Shown in pieces: positions 16,182-25,009 of a stretch of DNA of 64,000 bases. Position 1 is the first letter of the stretch. Each line of letters opens with the position of its first letter. Source of the DNA: a virus; IMG/VR virus record IMGVR_UViG_3300012189_000001, positions 1 to 64,000 of that record, one strand, 5' to 3'. Below the pieces are notes generated by a model. It did not search any database and was not told the DNA's origin. It was given only the letters and a program-made list of their open reading frames with translations. The position numbers and the translations under genes were made by a program.

Positions 16182-16193
16182 GGAGAATAAGCA

Positions 16194-17231
16194 GTGGCAT
16201 CCAGTGATTTTTACCCGTTCGAATCCACTTTTGAAGTGTCAGACTTCACAGAATGGACGAGTACTGTTGATACGCAAAGCAAGATGGAAGTTATCCATCT
16301 TCTTGACATCGTCAAAAAGTGGGGAAATGGCTTTCCCGGCGTTGCGCCATATCGTGGGAACTATGTCGATCACATCAATATCGCTTTGGGTACGGCTGAC
16401 GCCTATGCGCAGACGACAGTGGTAACAGCCGCGCTCGGTACGACGATATGGGTACGATTTTTCTTGCAGGTTACAAATAACCTGGTTATGGCTACAAGTG
16501 ACCGTTTCACCATACTTTCAGTGCAATCTGCTGGTGCAGTTGAGCAAGGCACTATCAGCATTCTCAACAATGTTGGTATTATACAACTTGTCGCAGCACA
16601 GACGGGATCGACTGCCATTGGCGCACTTACGGTACAAGCTGAATTTGAGCGCGATATTTATCACCTTGTTGAACTCGGCATGACCATTGATTCTGGCGCG
16701 GCAGACGGCACATTACAGTTTTGGTTGGACGGCAATCAGGTGGGTTCGACGATTACTGGATTAACGCAGGCAGCGATTACTCAGATGCGCCTCGGAGCTA
16801 TAGGCATTGATGCAGGCACCACTGCTGGGCATCTCCTATTCGATCAGGTTGTTCAAGCACTTACACACGTTGACGGTTTTTATCGGCGCTACCCCCAAGT
16901 TGTAGTGCTTACAAAGAGCGGATTTATAGCTCTTGGCCCAGGTAAAATCGAAGAATACACGCTTGTGGCCGGTGGGGCTGTCGATAATCATATGAGTGTC
17001 TATGATCTCGACAGACAACCTCTTCTAGGTCTTAGCGATTTTCTCGGCCCAGAGTTGACAAATTCCCATGCGTTTGAAGCAAAGGTATTTGCCTACTCGA
17101 AAAAGGATGGCTATTTCAACAGAGGCTTGTACGTGAGACTGATAGGCACAGCCCCTAGAGCCACAGTGACACTAGGAGCTGGGCAGACGACTTTGGGTAC
17201 CCTCAGACAGTACGCCATACGGAAATATTAG
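16194..17231 (+). CDS. ConA-like lectin-fold fibre protein
   Basis: A 345-residue protein with GTG start and AAGGAGAA upstream. Strand patterns such as IWVRFFLQV, LVELGMTID and LQFWLDGNQVGS resemble the jelly-roll of concanavalin A-like domains that bind glycans. The C-terminal 110 residues form a separate beta domain. It lies at the start of the fibre region and may recognise host polysaccharide. No signal peptide, unlike the five genes that follow. Confidence 0.55.
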   Translation: MASSDFYPFESTFEVSDFTEWTSTVDTQSKMEVIHLLDIVKKWGNGFPGVAPYRGNYVDHINIALGTADAYAQTTVVTAALGTTIWVRFFLQVTNNLVMATSDRFTILSVQSAGAVEQGTISILNNVGIIQLVAAQTGSTAIGALTVQAEFERDIYHLVELGMTIDSGAADGTLQFWLDGNQVGSTITGLTQAAITQMRLGAIGIDAGTTAGHLLFDQVVQALTHVDGFYRRYPQVVVLTKSGFIALGPGKIEEYTLVAGGAVDNHMSVYDLDRQPLLGLSDFLGPELTNSHAFEAKVFAYSKKDGYFNRGLYVRLIGTAPRATVTLGAGQTTLGTLRQYAIRKY

Positions 17232-17252
17232 AAAGAATAAGGAGACGACAAC

Positions 17253-18044
17253 GTGCGGCGATTACTTTATGCATTCATAACACTTGGTGCTCTACTCTGC
17301 GCATCTCAGGTGTTTGCCCAGCAATCAGTAGGCCCCATAACACTCCAATCGACAGGGGCTATTGGAAATGGTACTGCTCCTTCAACTGTGGGACTTACCC
17401 TCGCCACTGTGCAAGTTGTCGCGGCTGGAGGCTTTGATCGCACCTTGAATTTTGAAGTAACAGAAGATGCTACGAATTATCAAGCTGTATCTTGTTTAAA
17501 TGTTTCAACGAGTATGCAGTCAACGACAGCGACAGTAAGTGGTATTTATACGTGTTCTATTGGTGGGGCTCAGCTTTTTCGAGCGCGAACAAGTGATGGC
17601 GCTGCGAATGGCACGTTGAAGGTAAGTGTTACATTCAATCAGGGTGTTATTTCTGCAGGCGTTGCATCAGCATCTTCGGGTACAGCTTCATCGACAACAT
17701 CTGCGGTATCGCCTGTTGAAGGGTCAACCCTCTTTAATACTTCTACCGTAAGTGCGGCAGCTACTGCTTTGACGACATCTATCGCGGGAGCTGCAACTAC
17801 TCGCGTGCACCTCTACAGTGCAAGTGCGTACTGCTCAGCAGGTTCAGCAACTTTGACAATCAAAGATGGAGTGGCAGGTACAACGATCTGGGTTTCGCCA
17901 GCCGGATTTGTCGGAACAGTGGTTACATCCCTTACGTGGACTGCCGGTTTGACAAGTACTACAGCGAATGGTATGGATATCGTGCTTGGCTCATGCGGTG
18001 GGGCGAATACCGGAACATTACAAGTTGAAGCAGATAGATTCTAG
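17253..18044 (+). CDS. secreted beta-rich protein (signal cassette 1)
   Basis: A 263-residue protein with a clear Sec signal peptide: basic MRR, hydrophobic core to residue 20, cleavage after V-F-A at 22. The mature part is serine/threonine/alanine/glycine-rich with paired cysteines, which suits the oxidising periplasm or the outside. GTG start with AAGGAG upstream. It is the first of five consecutive genes with such leaders. It could be displayed on the infected cell or released; a virion part exported before assembly would be odd. Confidence 0.7.
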   Translation: MRRLLYAFITLGALLCASQVFAQQSVGPITLQSTGAIGNGTAPSTVGLTLATVQVVAAGGFDRTLNFEVTEDATNYQAVSCLNVSTSMQSTTATVSGIYTCSIGGAQLFRARTSDGAANGTLKVSVTFNQGVISAGVASASSGTASSTTSAVSPVEGSTLFNTSTVSAAATALTTSIAGAATTRVHLYSASAYCSAGSATLTIKDGVAGTTIWVSPAGFVGTVVTSLTWTAGLTSTTANGMDIVLGSCGGANTGTLQVEADRF

Positions 18045-18059
18045 CAACAAAGGTGGTCT

Positions 18060-18320
18060 ATGAATCGCGCAGTCGGATATTTCGTTGTGTGTGCGTTGTT
18101 CGCGGGAGTTACAACAGTATTTGCGGAAGATGCCAAACCTTCTAACTGTGCAGAAGACCTCGAAGTAATGAAGCTGGTGTACGCCACTTCTCGGGGCAAT
18201 GCTGAATCGTATCTAGAGACCTTGGCACGTACTGATATCAAATTGAAGGCGATTCAAGCACAACTTGCGGAGGCCAACCAGAAAATAAAGGCGTTTGAAG
18301 AGACGAAATCCAAGGAGTAA
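18060..18320 (+). CDS. small secreted coiled-coil protein (cassette 2)
   Basis: An 86-residue product with a 22-residue signal peptide ending V-F-A. The mature 64 residues are helical, with heptad-like ALARTD/IKLKAIQAQLAEA segments at the C-terminal half and one cysteine. It could form a coiled-coil stalk. AAAGGTGG precedes the ATG. Function unknown. Confidence 0.65.
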   Translation: MNRAVGYFVVCALFAGVTTVFAEDAKPSNCAEDLEVMKLVYATSRGNAESYLETLARTDIKLKAIQAQLAEANQKIKAFEETKSKE

Positions 18321-18325
18321 ACTCA

Positions 18326-19846
18326 ATGCGAAAATGGTTAGGCAGTCTTCTCATTATTGGGATGATGCTTGTTGCTCAGTCTGTGCAGGCGCAAATAGTG
18401 TCACAAATACCGTGGACGGCTGGATACGGCGGTACGGGATTTTCGACGTATACGATTGGTGATATGCTGTATGCCGATACAGCAAGTACATTGGCTAAGT
18501 TAGTGAGTCCCGTGACAGGACAAGTTATCACATCTGGTGGAGCAGGAGTCGCACCCGCGTGGAGTGCTAGTCCAACACTTACAACAAGTTTGACAACACC
18601 GTTGTTTATTGGTGGGACAGCAGTTGGCTCAACACTTACATTCAAGTCAACAAGTGCTGTTGGGACAACCGACGCTATTATTTTTCAAGTTGGAAATAAC
18701 GGCGGAACTGAGTCAATGCGCATTATCGACAGCGGCAATGTAGGTATTGGGCAGACAGTGCCGACTGCTTTACTCGATATTAAGGGAACTGCTGCGGGCG
18801 CAGAAATGATCATAGGTCCTTGGGCTGGAAGTACGGCCTACATGGCAGTTGGCCTCGCTAATTCTGTTGCAGCAACTACCTACAACTTTATAAGTAGTAC
18901 AACTGACACGAATTTGTATCTCAACAGACCAACGGGCAAGGATATTGCTTTTCGAGAGGCCAATCAGGGTAATATCAATGCAGTAATCTTTAGAGGTACG
19001 ACCGGATTCGTCGAAATATCGGGGGACGCGGCAAAGACTGTTAGTATGGCCCGCAATCCGGTTGCAAATACCGCAGGAAATGCTCTCACTGTGCAGTCCG
19101 GTTCGGCTACCTCTGCTGCGACCGATAAAAATGCAGGTACCCTTGTTTTGGCGTCAGGTCTTTCGACAGGTACAGGATCGGGAGGCATAAATCTACAAAC
19201 ATCCTCACAACAAGCAACGACAAATACGACTGATAATGCAGTTGCTACACGGCTCGCACTTGACGGATACGGGCATATAACTCACACTCCTGCGGTAGGC
19301 ACTGCCACTGTCGCGGCGAGTTTTACGCTCACAGGAGCGGCACACACCGCATTAACTGCGAGTACTGAGCGCTTCGATACCAACTTCAATAGTGCTCGTA
19401 CTGTGCAATGGGCAACAGGGGCATTGACAACTCAACGCTTTAACCTCTTCCAGGCTCCTACAGTCGGTTTTGTCGGCGGCAGTACAATAACGAATACGTG
19501 TACCCTCTGTGTAACTGGAGCTCCAGTATCGGGCACGAATGCAACACTTTCAAGTACGCATGGCTTGCTTATCCAGGCGGGAGCAGTGACAGCAGCAACA
19601 AATGCCTTTGGATTAACGGCAAATGCTCCTACAGGAGGTACCACCAATTACGCTGGGCAGTTTATTGGGGAAGTTCTTTTGGGTTCGACAGCTTTTGCAA
19701 GTCTCGGCACGCCAGCAAATGGGGCAATAACGTTTTGCAATGATTGTGATGCCCCGACGCTTGTTGATAGTACTTGCACTAGTGCAGGGGCCAAAACAGG
19801 TAGTTTTGCGGTGCGCGCAAACGGAGCCTGGAAGTGCATTTCATAG
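18326..19846 (+). CDS. secreted tail-fibre-like protein (cassette 3)
   Basis: A 506-residue protein with a 22-residue signal peptide ending V-Q-A. The mature part has typical fibre elements: YGGTGFSTYTIGDMLY near residue 34, STLAKL, and D-S-G-N-V-G-I-G-Q-T-x-P around residues 135-146, known from trimeric fibres. It ends with a cysteine-rich section (C-N-D-C-D, C-T-S). It shares a segment with the non-secreted fibre at 28580. A fibre that is exported would end up outside the cytoplasm where virions assemble, which is hard to explain. Confidence 0.7.
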   Translation: MRKWLGSLLIIGMMLVAQSVQAQIVSQIPWTAGYGGTGFSTYTIGDMLYADTASTLAKLVSPVTGQVITSGGAGVAPAWSASPTLTTSLTTPLFIGGTAVGSTLTFKSTSAVGTTDAIIFQVGNNGGTESMRIIDSGNVGIGQTVPTALLDIKGTAAGAEMIIGPWAGSTAYMAVGLANSVAATTYNFISSTTDTNLYLNRPTGKDIAFREANQGNINAVIFRGTTGFVEISGDAAKTVSMARNPVANTAGNALTVQSGSATSAATDKNAGTLVLASGLSTGTGSGGINLQTSSQQATTNTTDNAVATRLALDGYGHITHTPAVGTATVAASFTLTGAAHTALTASTERFDTNFNSARTVQWATGALTTQRFNLFQAPTVGFVGGSTITNTCTLCVTGAPVSGTNATLSSTHGLLIQAGAVTAATNAFGLTANAPTGGTTNYAGQFIGEVLLGSTAFASLGTPANGAITFCNDCDAPTLVDSTCTSAGAKTGSFAVRANGAWKCIS

Positions 19847-19865
19847 GAGGCAAAAACGCAAACAT

Positions 19866-20282
19866 ATGAAGTACTGGATTTTTGTTGTGTTATTTTTACT
19901 AGGCGCTACGGTAAGTTATGCGCAATATAATGTCGCGCCGCCCACAAGTTGCCCAACTGGGCAATCAATCACATGGGATGGAGCCAATTGGTCCTGTGCT
20001 ATACAAGTACCAAGCGGTTCTATTTTCATGTTTCTCACTGGGTGCCCATCTGGGTTTTCAGAGGTGCAGCAGGCAGCAGGCTCGATGTTACTTTCAACAA
20101 CTGCCGGGCAGCAAAATGCTGGGAGTTTTAGTTCTTTTGCTGTGATTACGCCTTCAACAACGAACATACTCAATTCCCAGTTAGGAGGTCGTCCTGTTTT
20201 GGGGTTTCCGCAGGCTGTTCCTGACGCGCTGAATGGGAAGTTTCCAACAACAATACGTGTTATTTTGTGTCAAAAAAACTAA
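19866..20282 (+). CDS. secreted tail-collar-like protein (cassette 4)
   Basis: A 138-residue protein with a 19-residue signal peptide ending S-Y-A. The mature part contains IPSG-like VPSGSIFMF and CPSGFSEV, reminiscent of the phage tail-collar fold found at fibre tips, and four cysteines. The frame is open upstream, but the ATG at 19866 starts the signal peptide; AGGAGG lies 13-18 nt upstream, somewhat far. Confidence 0.65.
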   Translation: MKYWIFVVLFLLGATVSYAQYNVAPPTSCPTGQSITWDGANWSCAIQVPSGSIFMFLTGCPSGFSEVQQAAGSMLLSTTAGQQNAGSFSSFAVITPSTTNILNSQLGGRPVLGFPQAVPDALNGKFPTTIRVILCQKN

Positions 20283-20296
20283 CAAAGGAGTTTACG

Positions 20297-20761
20297 ATGA
20301 AACGTGGATTACTGATGACTTTAGTCGGTGGGTTGTTTCTCATGTCCGCTCAGTTTGTGAATGCGCAGGGTATCCCTGGCACTCTGGTACAGCAGACGCC
20401 TACACGACTCGATTCTGCTACTCAGTCAGCGAGCAGCGCAACGTCGGCTGCTACCTTGACGCTGACCCCCAATGGCGGTGAATACGTGTATATTTATGCA
20501 GTTGACGTTGCTAATTGCGCCGGTGCGTCTAACGTGGTTGCCGCTGCACCAACGACGATCACTACGACGAATATTTCTGGATCTCTTAGTTTCACGTTGG
20601 GATCTGGCACAACTGCGGGTCAATGTACGCAGTTTGAAGCAATAGCCTATCCTACGGGCTTGAAAAGTCAGACATCGGGTGTCGCAACGACGTTTATATT
20701 ACCGACATTTGCAACAAATCAAACAGTGCGTTTGAATGTTATCTGGCGTTCTGCACCGTAA
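20297..20761 (+). CDS. secreted beta-rich protein (cassette 5)
   Basis: A 154-residue protein with a 23-residue signal peptide ending V-N-A. The mature part is threonine/alanine-rich with strand patterns YVYIYAVDV and VRLNVIWRS and two cysteines. AAAGGAG sets the ATG. It is the last of the signal-peptide run and is followed by the first adaptor. Function unknown. Confidence 0.7.
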   Translation: MKRGLLMTLVGGLFLMSAQFVNAQGIPGTLVQQTPTRLDSATQSASSATSAATLTLTPNGGEYVYIYAVDVANCAGASNVVAAAPTTITTTNISGSLSFTLGSGTTAGQCTQFEAIAYPTGLKSQTSGVATTFILPTFATNQTVRLNVIWRSAP

Positions 20762-20770
20762 GGACGAGAC

Positions 20771-21442
20771 GTGACCACCCTTGCAGTTCTTGTCAACGAA
20801 CTTCGACCACGAGCACAGCGGCTGGGTCTCCAAGATCCAGTCACTGGGCTCGTCGATGATAGCGAATTATCAACATATCTCGTAGAATCAATGCGATATT
20901 TGGCGAATCGTTATCAGTTGCAGCATTTCATACGGATTAATCGCCAGCTCTTCATTACCCAAGCCAATGTTGAGCAATATGATATCCCAGATAACTACGG
21001 TTTCTGGTCACCAGAAGAAACCTATCGCTCGGGCTTGTCTGTAACAAATACGGATGGTACGCAGACAACGAATTTGACGTATTACAATCCGGCAAAGTTC
21101 AACCTAGTACGGAGTCCTGGGCTGACCAACAAGCCCTCATGGTTTACGGTAACGCAAGGATTGATATACTTTGCACCAATACCGGATGCCTCCTACATTA
21201 TTGAGGCTATTGAGCGACAGGTGCAGGACGGAACAGATATCCCCGTGCCTTATGCAGAGGCAATTAAGATTGAAGCCCTGCTGAAACTGGCATCTGACAC
21301 CGGAAAAGTTACACCTTTGCTTGTCGATGAGCACACACAGATTCTGCGGACCCTTGTAAATGGGGAGTCTCGTTTTCGCCAGAGATTCTACACCTCACGC
21401 GAGCGTTTAGGGTTCAGTCGCTATAGGCGATATGGCCTGTAA
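20771..21442 (+). CDS. head-tail adaptor-like protein 1
   Basis: A 223-residue protein with GTG start and AAGGACGAG upstream. The N-terminal helix pair ([13 protein letters not shown], then [13 protein letters not shown]) and the middle [13 protein letters not shown] strand match the layout of the genes at 22572, 26291 and 26956. Such proteins form dodecameric rings below the portal in short-tailed phages. Four copies are unusual, so some may serve elsewhere. Its last 36 bases overlap the opposite-strand HNH gene. Confidence 0.6.
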   Translation: MTTLAVLVNELRPRAQRLGLQDPVTGLVDDSELSTYLVESMRYLANRYQLQHFIRINRQLFITQANVEQYDIPDNYGFWSPEETYRSGLSVTNTDGTQTTNLTYYNPAKFNLVRSPGLTNKPSWFTVTQGLIYFAPIPDASYIIEAIERQVQDGTDIPVPYAEAIKIEALLKLASDTGKVTPLLVDEHTQILRTLVNGESRFRQRFYTSRERLGFSRYRRYGL

Positions 21443-21937
21443 TTGTTTCTTTGTTCGTCTTGGTCGTCTGTTATTTGCTTGCTCTTTACGAGTTGCCCAT
21501 CGACAGTTTTTTAGGCTGTAAGGACCGTTGTTATCTATACGTTCTAGAGTATGATAAGGAGACGGCCTTTCACCTACATCCGCACAAAAGGTTTTTAAGT
21601 TATGCCAGCGTTCGTCAACAAAAATACCCCTTCCTCCGTAGTCGGGGTAGGATTTATTTGTCGGTGTATAGCAGCGTTTCATAAGGTTGTACCAAGTTTT
21701 ACAATTTGGAGTATAACATAGTCCATGTTTTGTCTGTCTTTGTATAACACCTTCTAATTTAAGACAGCCACAACTTTGAGAGCGGCCACATCTAAGTCGA
21801 TGGCCATAAACAGGTTTTTGTGTTCCACAGTCACACTGGCACATCCATATCGCATTGCCATTTTTTGTGCTACAATAGTGTAAAACTGTCCAACGCCCAA
21901 AACGGTGTCCATTAATATCTTTTGTGTGATTAGTCAT
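21407..21937 (-). CDS. AP2/HNH-type homing endonuclease, leaderless
   Basis: A 176-residue protein starting [14 protein letters not shown]. The N-terminal half has an AP2-like DNA-binding pattern with C-Q-C-D-C-G and SCGC (zinc-like cysteines). The C-terminal half has [24 protein letters not shown] and NCRW, as in the nuclease at 6378. It reads against the fibre operon. A consensus promoter ends right at its ATG, so the mRNA should be leaderless. An in-frame ATG at 21973 would overlap the -35 box and is less likely. Confidence 0.85.
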   Translation of the reverse strand: MTNHTKDINGHRFGRWTVLHYCSTKNGNAIWMCQCDCGTQKPVYGHRLRCGRSQSCGCLKLEGVIQRQTKHGLCYTPNCKTWYNLMKRCYTPTNKSYPDYGGRGIFVDERWHNLKTFCADVGERPSPYHTLERIDNNGPYSLKNCRWATRKEQANNRRPRRTKKQLQAISPIATEP

Positions 21938-21944
21938 GTTGAAC

Positions 21945-21973
21945 AGTATACCAAGAACGGATAGGATTGTCAA
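21945..21973 (-). promoter_or_regulatory. consensus promoter for leaderless HNH mRNA
   Basis: On the - strand TTGACA (complement of 21968-21973), exactly 17 nt, then TATACT (complement of 21945-21950). The start point is expected near 21938, one base before the ATG at 21937. The -35 box overlaps the ATG of the + strand gene at 21973, so the two genes share these bases. Confidence 0.75.
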
Positions 21974-22176
21974 TGGAACGATTTCCTACAGCACAGGATA
22001 CTATTATCTTTGAGGTAGCACCCTCACTTGGTTGGTGTACAGTATGCGAGCATCAACGATACGAGTATATGAAGCATCCAGCATGGATGTCTTGTCATTG
22101 TGCTACACCAACGTATGAGCCGCCACCTGTTGTGGCTACACCGAATCCTATGGCGGATTTGGACTACTACTGCTAA
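21973..22176 (+). CDS. small cysteine-motif protein, unknown
   Basis: A 67-residue protein with C-T-V-C near residue 23 and C-H-C near 43, then a proline-rich tail. No good ribosome-binding site is visible before the ATG, and its first bases are part of the opposite promoter, which suggests the HNH gene inserted just here. The stop overlaps the next ATG (TAATG). Confidence 0.5.
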   Translation: MERFPTAQDTIIFEVAPSLGWCTVCEHQRYEYMKHPAWMSCHCATPTYEPPPVVATPNPMADLDYYC

Positions 22177-22568
22177 TGAAACGCATAGCTATTGAGTTCA
22201 TAGAAAATATTGATCAACGCTACGACACCTGTGGCGATTACTGGGAAGAACCTCAGGCTTTCGAAATGCGAATTACACAATATCGCAATGAGAAATATGC
22301 GCATCTTATTCTCATTCATGAACTCGTTGAAATGCTTTTAGTGAAACAACGCAGTATTAAATTTTCGGTGATTGATGATTTCGATATCAATTATCTCGAT
22401 GAGGGCGAGCCTGGAAACGACCTGAGTGCTCCCTACCATAAGGAGCACGTTTTTGCGACCGCAATTGAACGTCTCTGCGCCCAAGAAATGGGTGTGGATT
22501 GGGCAGAGTACGAAAAGGTTGTTGACGAGGGAGAAAAGACTGCGATCTACACAGAGGATTATGAATAA
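22176..22568 (+). CDS. HELVE-motif phage protein, unknown
   Basis: A 130-residue acidic protein. H-E-L-V-E at residues 48-52 sits in a helix, and later YHKEHVFATAIERL adds another histidine pair, a pattern I associate with a phage protein family near tail genes. It recalls zinc-peptidase helices but lacks the second histidine of HExxH, so peptidase activity is doubtful. Start overlaps the previous stop. Confidence 0.55.
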   Translation: MKRIAIEFIENIDQRYDTCGDYWEEPQAFEMRITQYRNEKYAHLILIHELVEMLLVKQRSIKFSVIDDFDINYLDEGEPGNDLSAPYHKEHVFATAIERLCAQEMGVDWAEYEKVVDEGEKTAIYTEDYE

Positions 22569-22571
22569 CTC

Positions 22572-23183
22572 ATGTTGAAATTTTCAGACCTTGTAGACAT
22601 CATGATCCAGCGAGCAGAGCGTCTTGGTCTCGTCGAGCCCGATTCGAAAAAAGCCGACGCGGCAGAGATTGAACTTTATCTATTTCAAGCGCTCCTCGAC
22701 ATTACTGACGGCGGGGATTTGCCTGCCTACATGATACAAAATACGTCCATTGCTACGACAACAATCGGAGTGGCACAGTATCCTCTTCCCGCAGATTTTG
22801 GGCGTCTGATTACCCCCCGTGTGCAGAACAAGCGGGGTATCTATCTATTCGACACGTTTGAAATAGACGACTTGACGTATATTGAACCGAATGCGTTTGC
22901 CCGACAGGTATCCACAACGAATGCCAAGCCGGAGCAGTTTACGGTCACACAGCGGAATCTATTCGTGTTCCCAACACCTGACAAAAACACCTACACGATT
23001 CGCGGTCTCTATATCCAACGTGTAGATCGACCCGAACTTGATGATGAGGTATTGATTATGTACCCCACAGCCCTCATTGATGAAGGGCTTTTTCGTCTGG
23101 CGTCGGACATGAATCGCGCTACCCAAGCACTTACAATAATGCGCACAGAAGCTCTGGCGCGACTTACAGGGGGATCGAGGTAA
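22572..23183 (+). CDS. head-tail adaptor-like protein 2
   Basis: A 203-residue paralogue of the gene at 20771. Shared features are a start helix with RAERLGL, an acidic E-L-Y-L-F-Q-A-L-L helix, a Q-Y-P-L-P-A-D-F turn and V-T-Q-R-N-L-F-V-F-P-T-P-D. It ends in a TAATG overlap with the KTSC gene. Likely a ring protein or a connector for fibres. Confidence 0.6.
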   Translation: MLKFSDLVDIMIQRAERLGLVEPDSKKADAAEIELYLFQALLDITDGGDLPAYMIQNTSIATTTIGVAQYPLPADFGRLITPRVQNKRGIYLFDTFEIDDLTYIEPNAFARQVSTTNAKPEQFTVTQRNLFVFPTPDKNTYTIRGLYIQRVDRPELDDEVLIMYPTALIDEGLFRLASDMNRATQALTIMRTEALARLTGGSR

Positions 23184-23407
23184 TGAACTACACAGAGGTA
23201 AAGTCGGGACACATTGCCGGTATTGCTTATGAGCATGAGACGCAAACCTTGGGTGTGAAGTTCAAAACGGGTGAAGAGTACATTTTTTCAGGTGTGCACC
23301 CAGTTATCCATACCGAAATGATGGAAGCGGAATCTCCCGGCAAATATTTTCACAGCAATGTGCGTAATATTTTCCAGACAAAGCGTATTAATAGTGATCG
23401 GGGGTAA
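23183..23407 (+). CDS. KTSC-domain protein
   Basis: A 74-residue protein matching the KTSC domain pattern: GHIAGIAYEHETQTLGVKF, then a glycine turn with E-Y-I-F-S-G-V-H, then E-S-P-G-K-Y-F-H-S-N-V-R-N-I. These small domains occur next to tail or lysyl-tRNA-related genes in phages and bacteria; their function is not settled. Start is coupled to the previous gene. Confidence 0.75.
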   Translation: MNYTEVKSGHIAGIAYEHETQTLGVKFKTGEEYIFSGVHPVIHTEMMEAESPGKYFHSNVRNIFQTKRINSDRG

Positions 23408-23415
23408 CAAAAATA

Positions 23416-24609
23416 GTGGCAGCGGTTACGCGGGTGAGCGCTAAAATATCCTCAGTAGAATTATTAGAAGTTGTCGAACCTCTTGATGTACTTCGTGAGT
23501 CGAGTAGCAATGTGGCTATGGGTCCTATGCAGATTCAGGTGCAGCCGGGTGTTACCGGGCAGGAATTGCGCATTGTTGGTACTCAGGGTGTAAGCTCCAT
23601 CAAGACGATTTTTATCACAACTGATACGGATATTACGGTTTTGTATAATGGTACCGCGTCAGTCGCATTAGTAGCGGGGGGTTTCCATCTCATATCCGGT
23701 ACAACACTATCAACTGTGACACTTACGAATGCAACGGCAGATATTGCCGATCTCACTGTGTGGATTTTAGCTGGTTTCGAACCTCCTAACCCCGCAGGAA
23801 CCGGCGTATTTATTGTAGTCGGAAATGTACTTGGAAATGATGGTGCAACTTTAACACGGGACCTGCATCTAGATTTTCCTGCCGTGCCTTCTGGCGTATT
23901 TATGGTAGTTGGAAATGATGCAACTTTAACACCGGATATTCATATGACGTGTACTGCCGTGTCTTCTGGCCTTGTCGCTTGTTGGGATTTGGATGAGGTA
24001 TCAGGTACACGTGTGGACCATATAAGCGCGTTTAATCTCGCTGAAATGAATAGCATTGCTGGGGTTACGGGACATATTAGAAATGCGGCACAATTTTTGC
24101 TGACGAACCCTAATCACTATCTAGTAAATGTGAATAGCCCATTGTTTAATCTTGGTAGCAATCCTTTCACCATCGCTTTTTGGGTGCAGTTAACAAGTGT
24201 AGCTGCAAGCAATCAAATGGCCATTATCAGTCAAGGTACTACAGCAGGTGCGGGTCAATTTAATTGGTACATATACGCTCTGGGTGCTACACCAGCAATA
24301 CGAGCAGTATTTGAAGGGGGTTTCGCTGGTACAATTACGTCTTCAAGTACTCTCACTCTTGGCAACTGGACTTTCGTTGTGATATGGCATGATGGCGTCA
24401 ATCTTCAGTTACAAATAAATAACGGAACTATTGATTCAGTTGCTGCCCATTTCGCAAATTTAGGTGCCGCTGGAGGCACGTTTGATTTTGGAGCTATTGG
24501 TGCCGGAACTGATCCGTTAAGCGGACTTATTGATTCTACACAAGTTTGGAATAGGGTTTTAACGGCGGGAGAGAGAAGCACTGTGTGGAATGGCGGAGCG
24601 GGAATATAA
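23416..24609 (+). CDS. fibre protein with tip domain and LamG domain
   Basis: A 397-residue protein with GTG start. Residues 1-118 form a domain also found alone at 24631 and, more remotely, at 25911. A linker at about 130-188 consists of two near-copies of a 30-residue unit. Residues 185-397 form a laminin G-like lectin domain: GLVACWDLDE, FTIAFWVQL, WTFVVIWHDG and LIDSTQVWNRVLTAGE. The lectin part probably binds host surface sugar. Confidence 0.65.
   Translation: MAAVTRVSAKISSVELLEVVEPLDVLRESSSNVAMGPMQIQVQPGVTGQELRIVGTQGVSSIKTIFITTDTDITVLYNGTASVALVAGGFHLISGTTLSTVTLTNATADIADLTVWILAGFEPPNPAGTGVFIVVGNVLGNDGATLTRDLHLDFPAVPSGVFMVVGNDATLTPDIHMTCTAVSSGLVACWDLDEVSGTRVDHISAFNLAEMNSIAGVTGHIRNAAQFLLTNPNHYLVNVNSPLFNLGSNPFTIAFWVQLTSVAASNQMAIISQGTTAGAGQFNWYIYALGATPAIRAVFEGGFAGTITSSSTLTLGNWTFVVIWHDGVNLQLQINNGTIDSVAAHFANLGAAGGTFDFGAIGAGTDPLSGLIDSTQVWNRVLTAGERSTVWNGGAGI
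23803..23970 (+). repeat. 90-bp tandem duplication in fibre gene
   Basis: Two copies start with GGCGTATTTAT at 23803 and 23893. They encode GVFIVVGN / GVFMVVGN and ATLTRDLHL / ATLTPDIHM. The second copy is shorter. The high base identity points to a recent duplication lengthening the linker. Confidence 0.7.
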
Positions 24610-24630
24610 CGGAATATATAGGATAGGATT

Positions 24631-24993
24631 ATGGCAGGGATAGCACGGCTTGAAGCAAAAATGTCTACAACGACACCGCTTGGTATTACCGGGCCGCTAG
24701 ATATCGTCCAAGCACTCGCAATAACGATTGATACCGGTCCCCTCCTTGTGCAAGTGGTTACCGGGGTAAGTGGACAAGCTGTACGTATCATAGGCACACA
24801 GGGTATTACCACGGTGACGGGTCTACTTATCACGTCGGATCAGACCATTTCAGTGGGCTACAACGGTGGAACCGCTATAACACTCATTGCCAGCGGATTT
24901 CATATGTTTTCTGACACAAGTGTGACCGCGATAGCGATTACCAACGCATCTGGTAATACGGCGAATGTCACTATGTGGCTTGTCGGTTCATAA
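24631..24993 (+). CDS. stand-alone fibre-tip-like domain
   Basis: A 120-residue protein that is homologous over its length to residues 1-118 of the preceding fibre: both start M-A-x-x-x-R, have P-L-D-I/V, a V-T-G-V-S/T-G-Q-x-x-R-I-x-G-T-Q-G core, and end in T-N-A-x-x-x-x-A-x-x-T-x-W. Probably a beta-sandwich that trimerises. It may cap or anchor fibres. Confidence 0.6.
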   Translation: MAGIARLEAKMSTTTPLGITGPLDIVQALAITIDTGPLLVQVVTGVSGQAVRIIGTQGITTVTGLLITSDQTISVGYNGGTAITLIASGFHMFSDTSVTAIAITNASGNTANVTMWLVGS

Positions 24994-25009
24994 TAGGACG
25001 AAATAAATT

